A DNA stretch of 64,000 nucleotides from Pseudonocardia alaniniphila (GTDB lineage Bacteria > Actinomycetota > Actinomycetes > Mycobacteriales > Pseudonocardiaceae), in the NCBI RefSeq assembly GCF_022524485.1, contig NZ_JAKXMK010000008.1:236407-300406 (forward strand), given 5' to 3'. Of the stretch, positions 52,824 to 61,873 are shown piece by piece (within the stretch, counting starts at the first letter, position 1; every line of letters begins with the position of its first letter). Under the pieces are notes generated by a model. It searched no databases and was not told the DNA's origin. It saw nothing but the letters and a program-made list of their open reading frames with translations. Made by a program: the position numbers and the translations under genes.

Positions 52824-52849
52824 TAGTTAGCGCGTCAACGCGCTAACTA
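52824..52849. promoter_or_regulatory. 26-bp perfect palindromic operator between ARPP-1 and NrtR-like genes
   Basis: TAGTTAGCGCGT-CA-ACGCGCTAACTA has 12-bp perfect arms. A further half site, GCGCTAACT at 52864-52872, lies 24 bp from the equivalent half of the palindrome and touches the start of the Nudix gene. The intergenic region is only about 68 bp, so a regulator bound here would silence both divergent genes. The expected binder is the NrtR-like product of 52881. Confidence 0.8.
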
Positions 52850-52880
52850 ATAAGAGCACAGATGCGCTAACTTGTCGAGC

Positions 52881-53564
52881 GTGACGTGGCGCGACCCCTC
52901 CGGGCGGACCCTGGCCGACTACCCCCACCCCTCGATCGCCGTGGACGTGGCCTTACTGACGGTCACCCAGGACGGCCGGCTGGCGGTGCTGCTGCACGAG
53001 CGCGACGAGCACTACGAGGCCGGACGCTGGGCACTCCCCGGGACGTTCGTACGGATGGACGAGACCCTGCGAGACGCCGCGCTGCGGGCGTTGCGGGAAA
53101 AGGTCGGCGAGACGGGGCAGGAGCCGCGGCAGCTCCGCGTGTTCGACGCCCTCGATCGGGATGATCGCGGGCGGGTGATGAGCGTGGCCCACGTCGACCT
53201 CGTCCCGCCCGGCAGGCTGGAAGGCACGACAGGAACGCTCCTGCCCATCGACCCGGAGACCCGGCAGCCGATCCTCCCGGACCGGCAAGGCGGACTCGGC
53301 TTCGACCACGACCAGATCGTCGAAGCAGCCGTCGAGTGGGCACGAGACGCCTATCAGGAACGGCCCGACCCGAGGCATCTGATCGGCGAGGAGTTCACGC
53401 TGCTGGAGCTGCAGCGCGTACACGAGGCAGTGCTCGGACGGCCGTGGCAGAAGGACACGTTCCGGCGACACATGGTGCAGTACCTGGACGAGACCGGCGA
53501 CCTCAGCCGCGGGACCGTCGGCAAACCGGCGCGACTCTTCCGCCGCCGGCCGCAACAGATCTGA
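52881..53564 (+). CDS. NrtR-like Nudix regulator (Nudix + winged helix)
   Basis: A 227-residue protein. The N-terminal Nudix domain (VALLTVTQDGRLAVLLHERD, LPGTFVRMDETLRDAALRAL) has a degenerate Nudix box, as in NrtR regulators that bind ADP-ribose without strong hydrolysis. The C-terminal winged helix (FTLLELQRVHEAVLGRPWQK, RHMVQYLDETGDLSRGTVGK) matches the NrtR DNA-binding part. GTG 52881 and TTG 52872 are both possible starts; the TTG lies inside the operator half site. NrtR proteins repress NAD-related genes and are released by ADP-ribose, which suits the neighbouring module. Confidence 0.88.
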   Translation: MTWRDPSGRTLADYPHPSIAVDVALLTVTQDGRLAVLLHERDEHYEAGRWALPGTFVRMDETLRDAALRALREKVGETGQEPRQLRVFDALDRDDRGRVMSVAHVDLVPPGRLEGTTGTLLPIDPETRQPILPDRQGGLGFDHDQIVEAAVEWARDAYQERPDPRHLIGEEFTLLELQRVHEAVLGRPWQKDTFRRHMVQYLDETGDLSRGTVGKPARLFRRRPQQI

Positions 53565-53597
53565 AGCACACAGAACCGTCCCTGGCAGAACCGGAGT

Positions 53598-54017
53598 TCA
53601 GGACGACGGACGCGGTGCGCGCCGGTCCTTACGCTGGGCCAGCTCTTCGTCGTCGACGAGGGTGAGCATGGGCTTGCCGGGCGTGCACACCATCGTGACG
53701 AGGAATCGGCTCGGGATGTCCGTCCGGTTGTTGCCGTCCTGGTAGTGGATCACGTCGCCCCCCGGCTCCCAGAACGCCTCCCCCGCCCGGACGACACGCT
53801 CGGGCTCCCCTTCCAGCTCGAACACCATCTCGCCCTCCAGCACGTAGCCGAACGCCGGCCCGGGGTGCCGGTGCGGCGGAGTGCCCGGGTCGCCGGGTGG
53901 GAACTCGATGACGACAGTCATCACCTCGGCACCATCGGGGATGAAGGGCGGTTTCGCCTCCTGCAGGACGGTGAGCGCCGTCTGCCAGGCGTTGGACCTC
54001 GGCTCGTTGTTCAGCAT
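53598..54017 (-). CDS. Cupin-domain protein (copy A)
   Basis: A 139-residue cupin with PPGDPGTPPHRHPGPAFGYV as motif 1 and AGEAFWEPGGDVIHYQDG as motif 2; His and Glu metal ligands are present. It resembles the protein at 61071-61472 over the whole cupin core. GGAGG lies 8 bases before the ATG at 54017; an upstream TTG at 54062 has no such site. The gap 54018-54463 holds no gene and contains an inverted repeat at 54394-54424. Confidence 0.87.
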   Translation of the reverse strand: MLNNEPRSNAWQTALTVLQEAKPPFIPDGAEVMTVVIEFPPGDPGTPPHRHPGPAFGYVLEGEMVFELEGEPERVVRAGEAFWEPGGDVIHYQDGNNRTDIPSRFLVTMVCTPGKPMLTLVDDEELAQRKDRRAPRPSS

Positions 54018-54393
54018 CGCGAGTACCTCCAGTTGAGTGACCCTGATGTCCTGCGTTGTCAAGCCGTTCTCGGTTGCCCGACGCGTGGGACCGAGCGGGC
54101 AGCTCCGCTCGTCGGTGCGGAGGCCGCCAGGAGGGACAGTTCACCTCGACTACCCCATTCCTGAGGTGCCCACAATCGCCCACGTCCCGTTGTGATCGCC
54201 AGTGCCCGTGTTGTTCGGACGATCTCCGGGGATCAACTCCATATCCACCGATCTGCTCGCCAAATGAACTCTTCGGCCATGGTCATCGACGGACGAAACC
54301 CCGCGATGATCGGCGTGTTGACAGGAAAGCTCCCAGTGTCAACCTCGGCCTCGGGCAGCCGATGCACCACCCATTTCCTGATCATCCGCTGGC

Positions 54394-54424
54394 CCGTGCA
54401 CGATCGCGGCGCGGCCGTGCACGG
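54394..54424. repeat. Inverted repeat downstream of the frameshifted gene
   Basis: CCGTGCACG and CGTGCACGG are perfect 9-bp arms around a 13-base GC-rich centre. It lies 40 bp beyond the end of the minus-strand frame at 54464 and could be its terminator. The rest of the 446-bp gap (54018-54463) shows nothing I can assign. Confidence 0.5.
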
Positions 54425-54463
54425 TACAACGCCTAATACGCCTCCGTTCCAGGTCGTGGCGGT

Positions 54464-55278
54464 TCACGTTGTGGGGCTCGCGCTGGGTTGGGAGATCCGC
54501 AACCCGGGCGGACGGTTCAGCCAGGCGGTCGACTCGGCGTCCCAGCCTCTCAACTGGGCCACGCCGTGCGGGGTCGGCACCCGCACGTTGTGGGCGAAGA
54601 CCAGACCTGCGGCGGTCAAGCGGACTGCGTCCAGGTCCGTGGCCGCGGCGCTCCAGTCCACGAGCACACGACCGTCCAGCATCGGCCGTGGGTAACTCGT
54701 GGCGAGCCGCTGGTAGTCCTCAGGCGCGCTCACCTCGAAGACTCGGGTGACTGCGCGATCGAAGTCGACGGCAAATAGTCGGCGCGACAAGTCCGGGTAT
54801 GCGCTGGACTCTCCGATCGCCCAGGCGCTGCGCCCATCTGGGAGGAAGGAAGACGTCCACAGGGCGCCTGCGGGCTTCTCGCCGATCACCAGTCCGTTCG
54901 TCACGGTTCTCAGGACGACGTCACTGATCAGTCCGTCTGCGGAGAACCACGCCTGGGGCGCCGGGACAGAGCGTTTCCCGAACCACCCGCGGCTGAGGCG
55001 ATCCCGCAGCAGTTCCGCGGCGTCACCGAGGTCGGGGGCCGGACGTTCGTGGAAGTCTGATGACGAATACTGGTGGGCGGCGGCGAAGACGATCCACTCG
55101 TACAGATCGACATCGCTGACGCGGTCGAGGTCGTGAATCGACTCATCCAGGAGCCGGACAAGTTCGATCAGAACCGGACTCTTGCCCTCGGAGATGGGAC
55201 TTCCCTTCCACCCGACCCTGCCTCCGGCGCTCAGGCCGGCATGGAGAAGTAGTGGTCCAGTCTGACACGGATGATCAT
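54464..55278 (-). pseudogene. Hypothetical gene with an apparent single-base deletion
   Basis: One frame starts at ATG 55278 behind GGGGAG and reads MIIRVRLDHYFSMPA before a TGA at 55233-55231. The next frame continues without break as SAGGRVGWKGSPISEGKSPV and runs 250 codons to 54464 with strong coding character (YEWIVFAAAHQYSSSDFHER, VLVDWSAAATDLDAVRLTAA). Inserting one G into TGAGC at 55231-55233 restores WSAGGRVGWKG. The downstream frame lacks a good start of its own. I do not recognise the family; the protein would have about 270 residues and no membrane segment. Confidence 0.65.
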
Positions 55279-55630
55279 GATCGACGTGCTCCCCAAGGTC
55301 TGCAGGCACCCCACCGCCAGGTCGCCGCCTCCGTCGCCTTGACGCGAACCGAACGGGTGACCGACGCCTACGACGTGGGCGTCGTGCTACCCGCAGCGCC
55401 GCGGCCGAGGACGTTCTCGTCACGGCACCGGGCACGAACGGGCTCGCCGGGCCGCTCACGCTCGTGTTCGAACACGCCCAGCCCTCGCGCCCGCTCCGAC
55501 AGCGTTCCGGTCGCAGCGTTGATGAATCATTGACGGTATTCGCAGCCACACCATATTGCCTCCCAACGAACCGTCGAGGAACGATCACGTTGTCAGACTT
55601 GCGAGCGTGTGGAGTGTCGCGGAGGGAAGC
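55279..55630. other. Gap between two damaged divergent genes
   Basis: These 352 bp separate the starts of the frameshifted gene (minus) and the cargo-like gene (plus). The right half is less GC-rich (GATGAATCATTGACGG near 55520) and may hold the promoter of the latter. No RNA gene or further protein is visible. Confidence 0.4.
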
Positions 55631-57331
55631 GTGCACGAACGCCTTACCGGTGGCCCAGAGCGAGAGATGCATTCAGGGGCCCGCCGGGTTTCGCGTGCGG
55701 CAGCGATCAACCGAACACATGCCGAAATCCTCACTTTGCAGCGGCTGGCTGGAAATGCGGCCGTGGTGGCCATGCTCCGGTAATCGACCGCCAGCATCCA
55801 GCGGGCACCTGCCGAGTCTTTCCCTGGACAGTGGAAGAATCTTCCTCCTATTCCGCCACGGCCTCATCAGCCCCAGTCCATCTCCGATGGCTTCCGCGAC
55901 GCCACAACTCGGTTTGCCGACACCAACGTCGGCCCCCTCGATGTGGCGTCCAACCAGGTAGCCACGTACACCCCTTTCACCATCGGCGCGGAGTTCAGAG
56001 ACCCCGAGGTCAGCACGAGCGCTTCCTTCGCTGGAGGCATTGCCGGCCCCGCTGGTTCGACGGTCGCCAATACGGTGGGGCTCGGACTGGCCGTCAAAGA
56101 ACTGAGGGAAGCGCGGCACGACCTGAAGACATCTCCCGAAGGCAGCGCCGCGCACCGGGACGCAGGTCGTCGGCACGGTCAGGCCCGAGGGGACATCGTT
56201 CAGGACGTTTCCGGTGTCGCCGGCAACGCTGCCGTCACGGCCGGCGGAGCGATCAACCTTGCGCACCTGCCCGTCGAGGCGTTCAACACTGCGCTCGCGG
56301 CCGGGTTCGCGGCCGGAGCGCCGGCGACTGCGATACAGGCGGGGCGGTACGGCCGCAAGGCCGCCAAGGCACACGCCCGGGCCAAGGAACTCCAGAAGCT
56401 CATGACGGATGAGAACGAGCAGCCGCAGCGCGCACTGGATGCGGCAGAGCAGGAGGTCGCCACTTCGCGGGAGGTGGTCAAAACCCTCGATGAATATCAC
56501 GCCAGCAAAAGCAAAGAGTACGATCACCAGGTCACTATGCTTCTCCACCACCCAAAAGAAGCCGGGGTACCCCTCGACCAGCCCTGGGAGAATGTGCTCG
56601 CGAGACTGAGGCCGATACAGCTCGAGCTTCAACGGTTGAATCAAGCGCGGGACGAGGCGGGTATCGTCCTGCACGCGGCGTTGGCAAGGCGACAGGAACG
56701 CAGTGATCTCAAAGCCGCCATGGAAACTGCGCTGACGGAGGCCTCAGAGGAGGTCAAACAGCATCGTCGGGGTGCGCCCAAGAAGATCTCGCTCCGCATG
56801 ATCCAGGCGTACGCGGTGAAGAAGAACAAGCGCGGTCTGATCAAGAAGATTGTCAACGCGGGGGTTGGGGCGCTCCAGACTGCGGCAGCCGTTGCCAACC
56901 TCGTCGTCGCGATCGCTGTCGCTGCTGGTCTCGCGACGGCCGGTGCAAGCGTGCTGGCCGGGACCCCTGTCGGGTGGGCACTCACCGGACTGGCCGCCGC
57001 CGTGGCGATCAGCTTCGTCGGGTACAAGTCGTGGAGGTACTTCGCCAAGCGCTGGAACCTGACGGACGAGTTCGACGAGGAGAAGCCCGCCCGCTCGTTC
57101 GGTACCCGGATCGTCGAGACTCTTGCGTTCTGGAAGAAGGCCGGGCCGAGCAAGCGGGAGGAGTACGCGTCCGCGCTCTATCGGATGGCCAGGGGCGATG
57201 TGGCCGATCCGACGCGAGCGAAAGAGGCGAAGGACACCATTGCAGCTCTCGGGCTCGACTGGGACGGCCTGAACATGCGTGACGACCCCAAGAGCGCCAC
57301 GAGCTTGATCGCCGCAAAACTCGCTTCGTAA
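55631..57331 (+). pseudogene. Injection-system-cargo-like gene interrupted by one in-frame TAA
   Basis: The GTG at 55631 follows GGAGGG by 5 bases. Fifty codons end in ILTLQRLAGNAAVVAMLR, the same signature as at 10801 and 14305, then TAA at 55781-55783. The same frame continues immediately with STASIQRAPAESFPGQWKNL, the expected linker, and stays open to 57331. The second part (over 500 residues) has helical Ala-rich sequence, a probable coiled coil around 300-360 (numbering across the stop), and a hydrophobic pair near 415-460 (AAVANLVVAIAVAAGLATAG, GWALTGLAAAVAISFVGY). It could be a pore-forming effector. A restart at ATG 55943 would lack the signature. Confidence 0.7.
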
Positions 57332-57572
57332 GTGGACGCCCCCGGAGGACGACCGGCACAGGTCGGGCCCACCTTCAGTCGGGAGCCGATCCGTCGGTGC
57401 CAGCGGAATTACCGTTCCGATTCCAAGAGCGCGACGTCGTTCCGTCGCCACTAGGCCGGCATCGGCGCCGACGAGGTACACCATCAGCCGGTGGTTTACG
57501 TAGACTGCAGTTGATCATGCACTCGTCGTCAAGGCTGCAGCCTTTGTACCCTCCTCACTCCTGGACCGCCTC

Positions 57573-59012
57573 ATGAGCCAATTCCCTTTGGAACCAAATC
57601 GCGCCACTATGGCCGAAATGGGAGATCTTGTCCTCAATCGGGTCATCGCCCGCACCGAGCGGCTCCCGTCCCGACCCGCATCCAGCCCCCTGTCCCCGCA
57701 GGCCACGGCCGACCTGGCGGAGTCCTTCCTGGCACCCCCGCCCGCCGTAGGCGGCGACCTGAAGGTACTGCTCGAGCGCCTGGACGAGGCCGCCGACTGC
57801 GCCGTGGAGTCCGCCGGGCCTGGCCACCTCGCGTACATCCCGGGCGGCGGCCTGTTCACCGCCGCACTCGCCGAGTTCTACAACCGCGCCACCAACCGCT
57901 ACGGCGGCGTCGCCGCGGTGGCGCCGGCACTCGCCGCGCTGGAAGAGAGCGTGATCCGCTGGATCGCCACAGAGGTGTGCGGGCTGCCCGCCGGCAGCGG
58001 TGGCCTGTTGACCAGCGGCGGGTCCATCGCCACCTTCTCCGCCACGGTCGCCGCCCGCCACGACCGACTCGGTGAGGACATCGCCCCAGGCACCGTCTAC
58101 ACCACCGCGTTCGCCCACCACTCCGTCGCCAAGGCCGCTCGCCTCGCCGGCATCCGCACGGCACACATACGCCTCGTGCCGCACACCCCGGATCTGCGGA
58201 TGGACCCCGACGCCGCCGCCGCGATGATCCGAGCCGACCGGGAAGCCGGGCTACGGCCGTTCCTGCTGGTGGCCACCGCCGGCACCACCCATGCCGGCAC
58301 GATCGACCCTCTGCCGCAACTCGCCAACCTGGCCGGCCGCGAGAACCTGTGGTTCCACGTCGACGCCGCCTACGGAGGCTTCTTCCGCCTCACCGCACGG
58401 GGCAGAGATCGCCTTGCCGGTGTCGAGCAGGCCGACTCCATCACCCTGGACCCGCACAAGACCCTCTTCATGCCCTTCGGCACCGGCGCCCTGGTCGTCC
58501 GCGACGTCGCCGCGCTGCACGCTGCACACGAGGGCACCGGCAGCTACCTCCAGGACATCGCTGGAGGCAACGTGCCCGACTCCGGACACCTCGGACCCGA
58601 GTTGACCCACGAGATCCGCGGCCTGCGCGCGTGGCTCCCCCTGCACCTGCATGGCACCGACGCCTTCCGCGACGCCCTGGACGAGAAGCTCGACCTGACC
58701 GAGCACGTCCACACCGCCCTGTCCGGCATCCCGGACCTGGAGGTCCCGCTGTATCCGGACCTGTCCACCGTGATCTTCCGTATCCGTCCCACGGACGGCA
58801 GCCGGGCCGCCGTCGAGCGGGCCGACGAGGCGAGCCGGCGCCTGCTGGACCGGATCAACGCCCACCGCCGCTTCGTGCTCTCCACCACCGAGATCGACGG
58901 CCGCTACACGCTGCGCGTCTGCATCGTGTCCCACCGCACCCACCTGGAACTCATCACCGAGGCGGTGGAGATCATCCGGGCCGAGACCGCCCGCATCGCG
59001 TCTGAGCAGTAA
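57573..59012 (+). CDS. PLP-dependent (aromatic) amino-acid decarboxylase
   Basis: A 479-residue group II decarboxylase. LTSGGSIATFSATVAARH, WFHVDAAYGGFFRL with the PLP-binding Asp, and SITLDPHKTLFMPFGTGALV with the Schiff-base Lys are canonical. HVDAAYGG plus DPHK is shared by tyrosine/tryptophan decarboxylases and glutamate-like enzymes; the substrate cannot be decided here. The gene stands alone between unrelated units. Its leading gap (57332-57572, 241 bp) shows no clear element. Confidence 0.92.
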   Translation: MSQFPLEPNRATMAEMGDLVLNRVIARTERLPSRPASSPLSPQATADLAESFLAPPPAVGGDLKVLLERLDEAADCAVESAGPGHLAYIPGGGLFTAALAEFYNRATNRYGGVAAVAPALAALEESVIRWIATEVCGLPAGSGGLLTSGGSIATFSATVAARHDRLGEDIAPGTVYTTAFAHHSVAKAARLAGIRTAHIRLVPHTPDLRMDPDAAAAMIRADREAGLRPFLLVATAGTTHAGTIDPLPQLANLAGRENLWFHVDAAYGGFFRLTARGRDRLAGVEQADSITLDPHKTLFMPFGTGALVVRDVAALHAAHEGTGSYLQDIAGGNVPDSGHLGPELTHEIRGLRAWLPLHLHGTDAFRDALDEKLDLTEHVHTALSGIPDLEVPLYPDLSTVIFRIRPTDGSRAAVERADEASRRLLDRINAHRRFVLSTTEIDGRYTLRVCIVSHRTHLELITEAVEIIRAETARIASEQ

Positions 59013-59135
59013 GCAACGGCCGGGGCGTCGCAGGGAGGAGAGTCCCGACAGCGCGAGGGGGCCATCTATCGCGATCACGCGACGGGTGGCCCCCGGCTGC
59101 GCAACGAGGTCGACGCCTCGCCGCACAGATGGCGA

Positions 59136-59522
59136 TCAGTCCTCGAGGTTGGCCACCGCGTTAGTGCCGGTGACGTAGGGCGGGTCGTAGATCACCAGGA
59201 ACTCGAGGTCTGTGGAACCAGTGTTGTCCATGGCGTGCGGAATCCCTCGGGGAATCTTGGCCAGAGTGCCGGGCTTGAGGTCGAACGTCTCCTTTTCGAC
59301 CCGCACGGTTCCGGTGCCCGCGACGATGTAGAAGGCGTGGTTGTGGGACTCACGGTGGAGCTTCGACCTCCCACCGGGCCCCATTCTCGACAACTGGATG
59401 CTGTAGGCGGAGGTGTAGTCCTCGTCGACCACACTGTCAGTGAACTGAAACCCGACGCCTGGGAACTCCGGCTTCTCGAGCGTGTGCCATTCCATTTCCT
59501 GAGGGGCGAGTACATATTTCAC
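59136..59522 (-). CDS. Cupin-domain protein
   Basis: A 128-residue cupin, MKYVLAPQEMEWHTLEKPEF at the start, HRESHNHAFYIVAGTGTVRV as motif 1 and GTLAKIPRGIPHAMDNTG as motif 2. It lies 24 bp behind the ferredoxin reductase on the same strand, so it is probably in that operon. Small cupins in such clusters often act as dioxygenases or isomerases on ring-cleavage products. The substrate is unknown. Confidence 0.88.
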   Translation of the reverse strand: MKYVLAPQEMEWHTLEKPEFPGVGFQFTDSVVDEDYTSAYSIQLSRMGPGGRSKLHRESHNHAFYIVAGTGTVRVEKETFDLKPGTLAKIPRGIPHAMDNTGSTDLEFLVIYDPPYVTGTNAVANLED

Positions 59523-59546
59523 CGTGATATCTCCAATCGTGGTGTG

Positions 59547-60779
59547 TCACCGTCCATGTGACGGAACGACGTGAGCCGACGACTCGGCCAGCGAGTCGCG
59601 GACCTCCTGCCAGGTCGCACCTCTACTTAGAGCTCGCCGGCAGGTAACGAGCGCGCGGGGCCAGTTGACCGTGAGTACGCCCACACACGCGCCACCCGAA
59701 TCCCTGAAGAGCACTGCGAACGCAGCAGGCTTCCCTGTGTGCTCGAACGTCGTGTAGCCGAGGTCTGCACCCGTGCGACCCAGAATCTGAATCTTCCAGT
59801 CGTACTGATCGCTCCAGACGTACTCGAACGGGTCGTGTTCCCGCGGGCTTTCCGGCTGTGCAATGTTGTGAGCGACGCAGGCCGCCTGCTCGACCGCATT
59901 GGTCCAGTGCTCGATTCGCGACGACGTGCCCCAGCGCGGGCGATACCACCGGGCAACATCCCCGACGGCGTAGACGTGTGGTGCAGCTCGGCCGCACTGG
60001 TCGCACAGAACGCCGTCGTCGACGTTCAGCTCGGAGTCGCGGAGCCAGTCGTCGTTCGGCACCGCTCCGATGCCCACGACAACAGTGGCCGCCTGCAACG
60101 TCGACCCGTTGCCGAGGCGGAGCACAAGCTCGTCGCCAACCCGATCGACGGCCGATACCTTCACCCCGAAGAGGGTGCGAACGCCATGCTCCTCATGAAG
60201 CCAGGCGAATCGATCCCCGATGGCAGGTGGGAGCGACCGACCCAGCGGGCCGGCCGCGGAGTCGAGCATCGTCACCTCGTCGACGCCGGCGGCGCGTGCA
60301 GTGGCGGCAACCTCGCATCCGATGAACCCCGCGCCGATAACGGCGACCGGGCCGCCGCGGCACAGCTCAGCGTGCAGCGCCACAGCGTCGTCGAGAGTGC
60401 GGAGGGTGTGGACGCCGGCCGGACAACCCCACGGCGAAGACCGCGCCCGCGCTCCCGTCGCGATGACGACGTCGTCGAAGGGCAACCGGGTTCCGTCCGA
60501 GAGCTCGATCTTGCGCGCAGCGACGTCGAGCCGCACGGCGGAACGGCCAAGCAGGAGCTGGATGTCGGACTCGGCGGCCCTCTGTTCGGTGAGGAGTCGA
60601 ACATCGTCCGTGGTGAGCGCGCCGGTCAGCAACCCCTTCGACAGAGGCGGCTTGTCGCAGGGCAGGGCGTTCTCCTCGCCCACCAGCACGACGTTCCCGT
60701 CATAGCCGATCGAACGCAGCGCCTGCGCCGTGCGCACCCCGGCGACGGACGTTCCGACAATGACCACCGTCGGTTTCAA
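59547..60779 (-). CDS. Ferredoxin reductase (FAD/NAD-dependent)
   Basis: A 410-residue oxidoreductase. VVIVGTSVAGVRTAQALRSI is the FAD motif, PVAVIGAGFIGCEVAATARA the NAD motif, HVYAVGDVARW the C-terminal FAD contact. This is the class that feeds electrons to cytochrome P450 or Rieske systems. The TTG at 60779 overlaps the ferredoxin stop by four bases (TTGA). No P450 or Rieske oxygenase gene is present in the window, so the partner is elsewhere. Confidence 0.93.
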   Translation of the reverse strand: MKPTVVIVGTSVAGVRTAQALRSIGYDGNVVLVGEENALPCDKPPLSKGLLTGALTTDDVRLLTEQRAAESDIQLLLGRSAVRLDVAARKIELSDGTRLPFDDVVIATGARARSSPWGCPAGVHTLRTLDDAVALHAELCRGGPVAVIGAGFIGCEVAATARAAGVDEVTMLDSAAGPLGRSLPPAIGDRFAWLHEEHGVRTLFGVKVSAVDRVGDELVLRLGNGSTLQAATVVVGIGAVPNDDWLRDSELNVDDGVLCDQCGRAAPHVYAVGDVARWYRPRWGTSSRIEHWTNAVEQAACVAHNIAQPESPREHDPFEYVWSDQYDWKIQILGRTGADLGYTTFEHTGKPAAFAVLFRDSGGACVGVLTVNWPRALVTCRRALSRGATWQEVRDSLAESSAHVVPSHGR

Positions 60780-60973
60780 CTGTCCGTGGCTCTCAGAGCG
60801 CCCACCGGGCAACGGTGGGCAACTTCATCAATTCTTGCCCGGTCGGTTTCTGGGATTTCGGTCTGCAGAAGCACGACGAGACCGTCGTCGTCGATGTCGA
60901 ACATGTCAGGGGCTCCCGCGACGCAGTTCGCCCAGCCCTGACAACGTCCCCGATCTGCAGTCATAATTGGCAT
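60776..60973 (-). CDS. 3Fe-4S type ferredoxin
   Basis: A 65-residue ferredoxin with RCQGWANCVAGAPDMFDIDD and later HRCPVGAL, the C...C...CP arrangement of P450-type 3Fe-4S (or 4Fe-4S) ferredoxins. The ATG at 60973 gives a normal length. Co-translation with the reductase makes a complete electron-supply pair. Confidence 0.92.
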   Translation of the reverse strand: MPIMTADRGRCQGWANCVAGAPDMFDIDDDGLVVLLQTEIPETDRARIDEVAHRCPVGALRATDS

Positions 60974-61070
60974 ATCGCCCTCCTCGACTTGTGTGTCGCC
61001 GTGCGACGGCCGCACGCCGCCACGCAGACCCTCGTCTGCGGGCATCTCACGGCGTCCTCGGACAGGCCCT

Positions 61071-61472
61071 CTACTGGGCCATGGGAATGCGACTGCTCGC
61101 CTTCGCGGCGAGTTCCTGATCGTCCACCATCGTGATCATCTCGATGTCAGGCGCACACAGCATGACCACGACGAACCGGCTCGTCCTGTCTGGGAGGAGG
61201 TTGGCGGCCGTGTAGTGGATGACGTCGCCACCAGGCTCCCAGAACGCCTCGCCGGCCGTGATGCGATACGGGGCCTGGCCTTCGAGCTCGAACAGGATCT
61301 CGCCCTCGAGTATGTACCCGAAGACCGGTCCGGAATGACGATGCGGGCCGATTCCGGGGTCACCCGGCGGCAACTCGAGAAGCCTGGTCATCACAGTCGA
61401 GCCTTCCGGTATGGACGCGCCCGTGACATGCAGTAGATCCTTCTGCGTCATGTTCGATGAAACAACAGGCAT
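61071..61472 (-). CDS. Cupin-domain protein (copy B)
   Basis: A 133-residue cupin, paralogue of 53598-54017: PPGDPGIGPHRHSGPVFGYI and AGEAFWEPGGDVIHYTAANL repeat the same motifs with few changes. The ATG at 61451 is an alternative start. It precedes the ferredoxin gene on the same strand and probably belongs to that cluster. The 401-bp stretch to 61873 behind its start contains no gene I can support. Confidence 0.85.
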   Translation of the reverse strand: MPVVSSNMTQKDLLHVTGASIPEGSTVMTRLLELPPGDPGIGPHRHSGPVFGYILEGEILFELEGQAPYRITAGEAFWEPGGDVIHYTAANLLPDRTSRFVVVMLCAPDIEMITMVDDQELAAKASSRIPMAQ

Positions 61473-61873
61473 ACACCTGACGCTAACCCTGCCGAGCCAC
61501 TGAGCCGCGAACCAGTTCGGCGCGATTTTAAGGGACCACTTCTCGCCGGGCCGTGACGGGCACCACTGAAAGGGGATGCCTTGACGAAGACCACGAAGAA
61601 CGGTTCGAACGAATTGCATCGACGACATGGGGTCCGCACAGAGGAGGCATTCGGCCGTAGATCTCCTTGCCAACCTCAAAGGGACGCAGCCGTGTCGGCG
61701 GCGATCTCGACGTCAGACCGCGTAGCGCCCGACGCTGCCGGGACGGCGACTGGCGATATGACAACGGCAGCCCCCCGCCGGCGTCGCCGACATGAGCGTG
61801 CAGCATGGGCCCACGAGCTGCTCGGCGACGCGACGAGCTGGCCCACGGCCGCGAGTCGGAGCCACCCGGGGAG
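61473..61873. other. Gap without recognisable genes
   Basis: No conserved protein, RNA or repeat is visible. A frame of 115 codons (from TTG 61581) exists on the plus strand but is arginine/serine-rich, runs over the start of the carbonic-anhydrase-like gene on the other strand and has no family match. The region probably contains the promoter of the minus-strand cupin. Confidence 0.4.
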
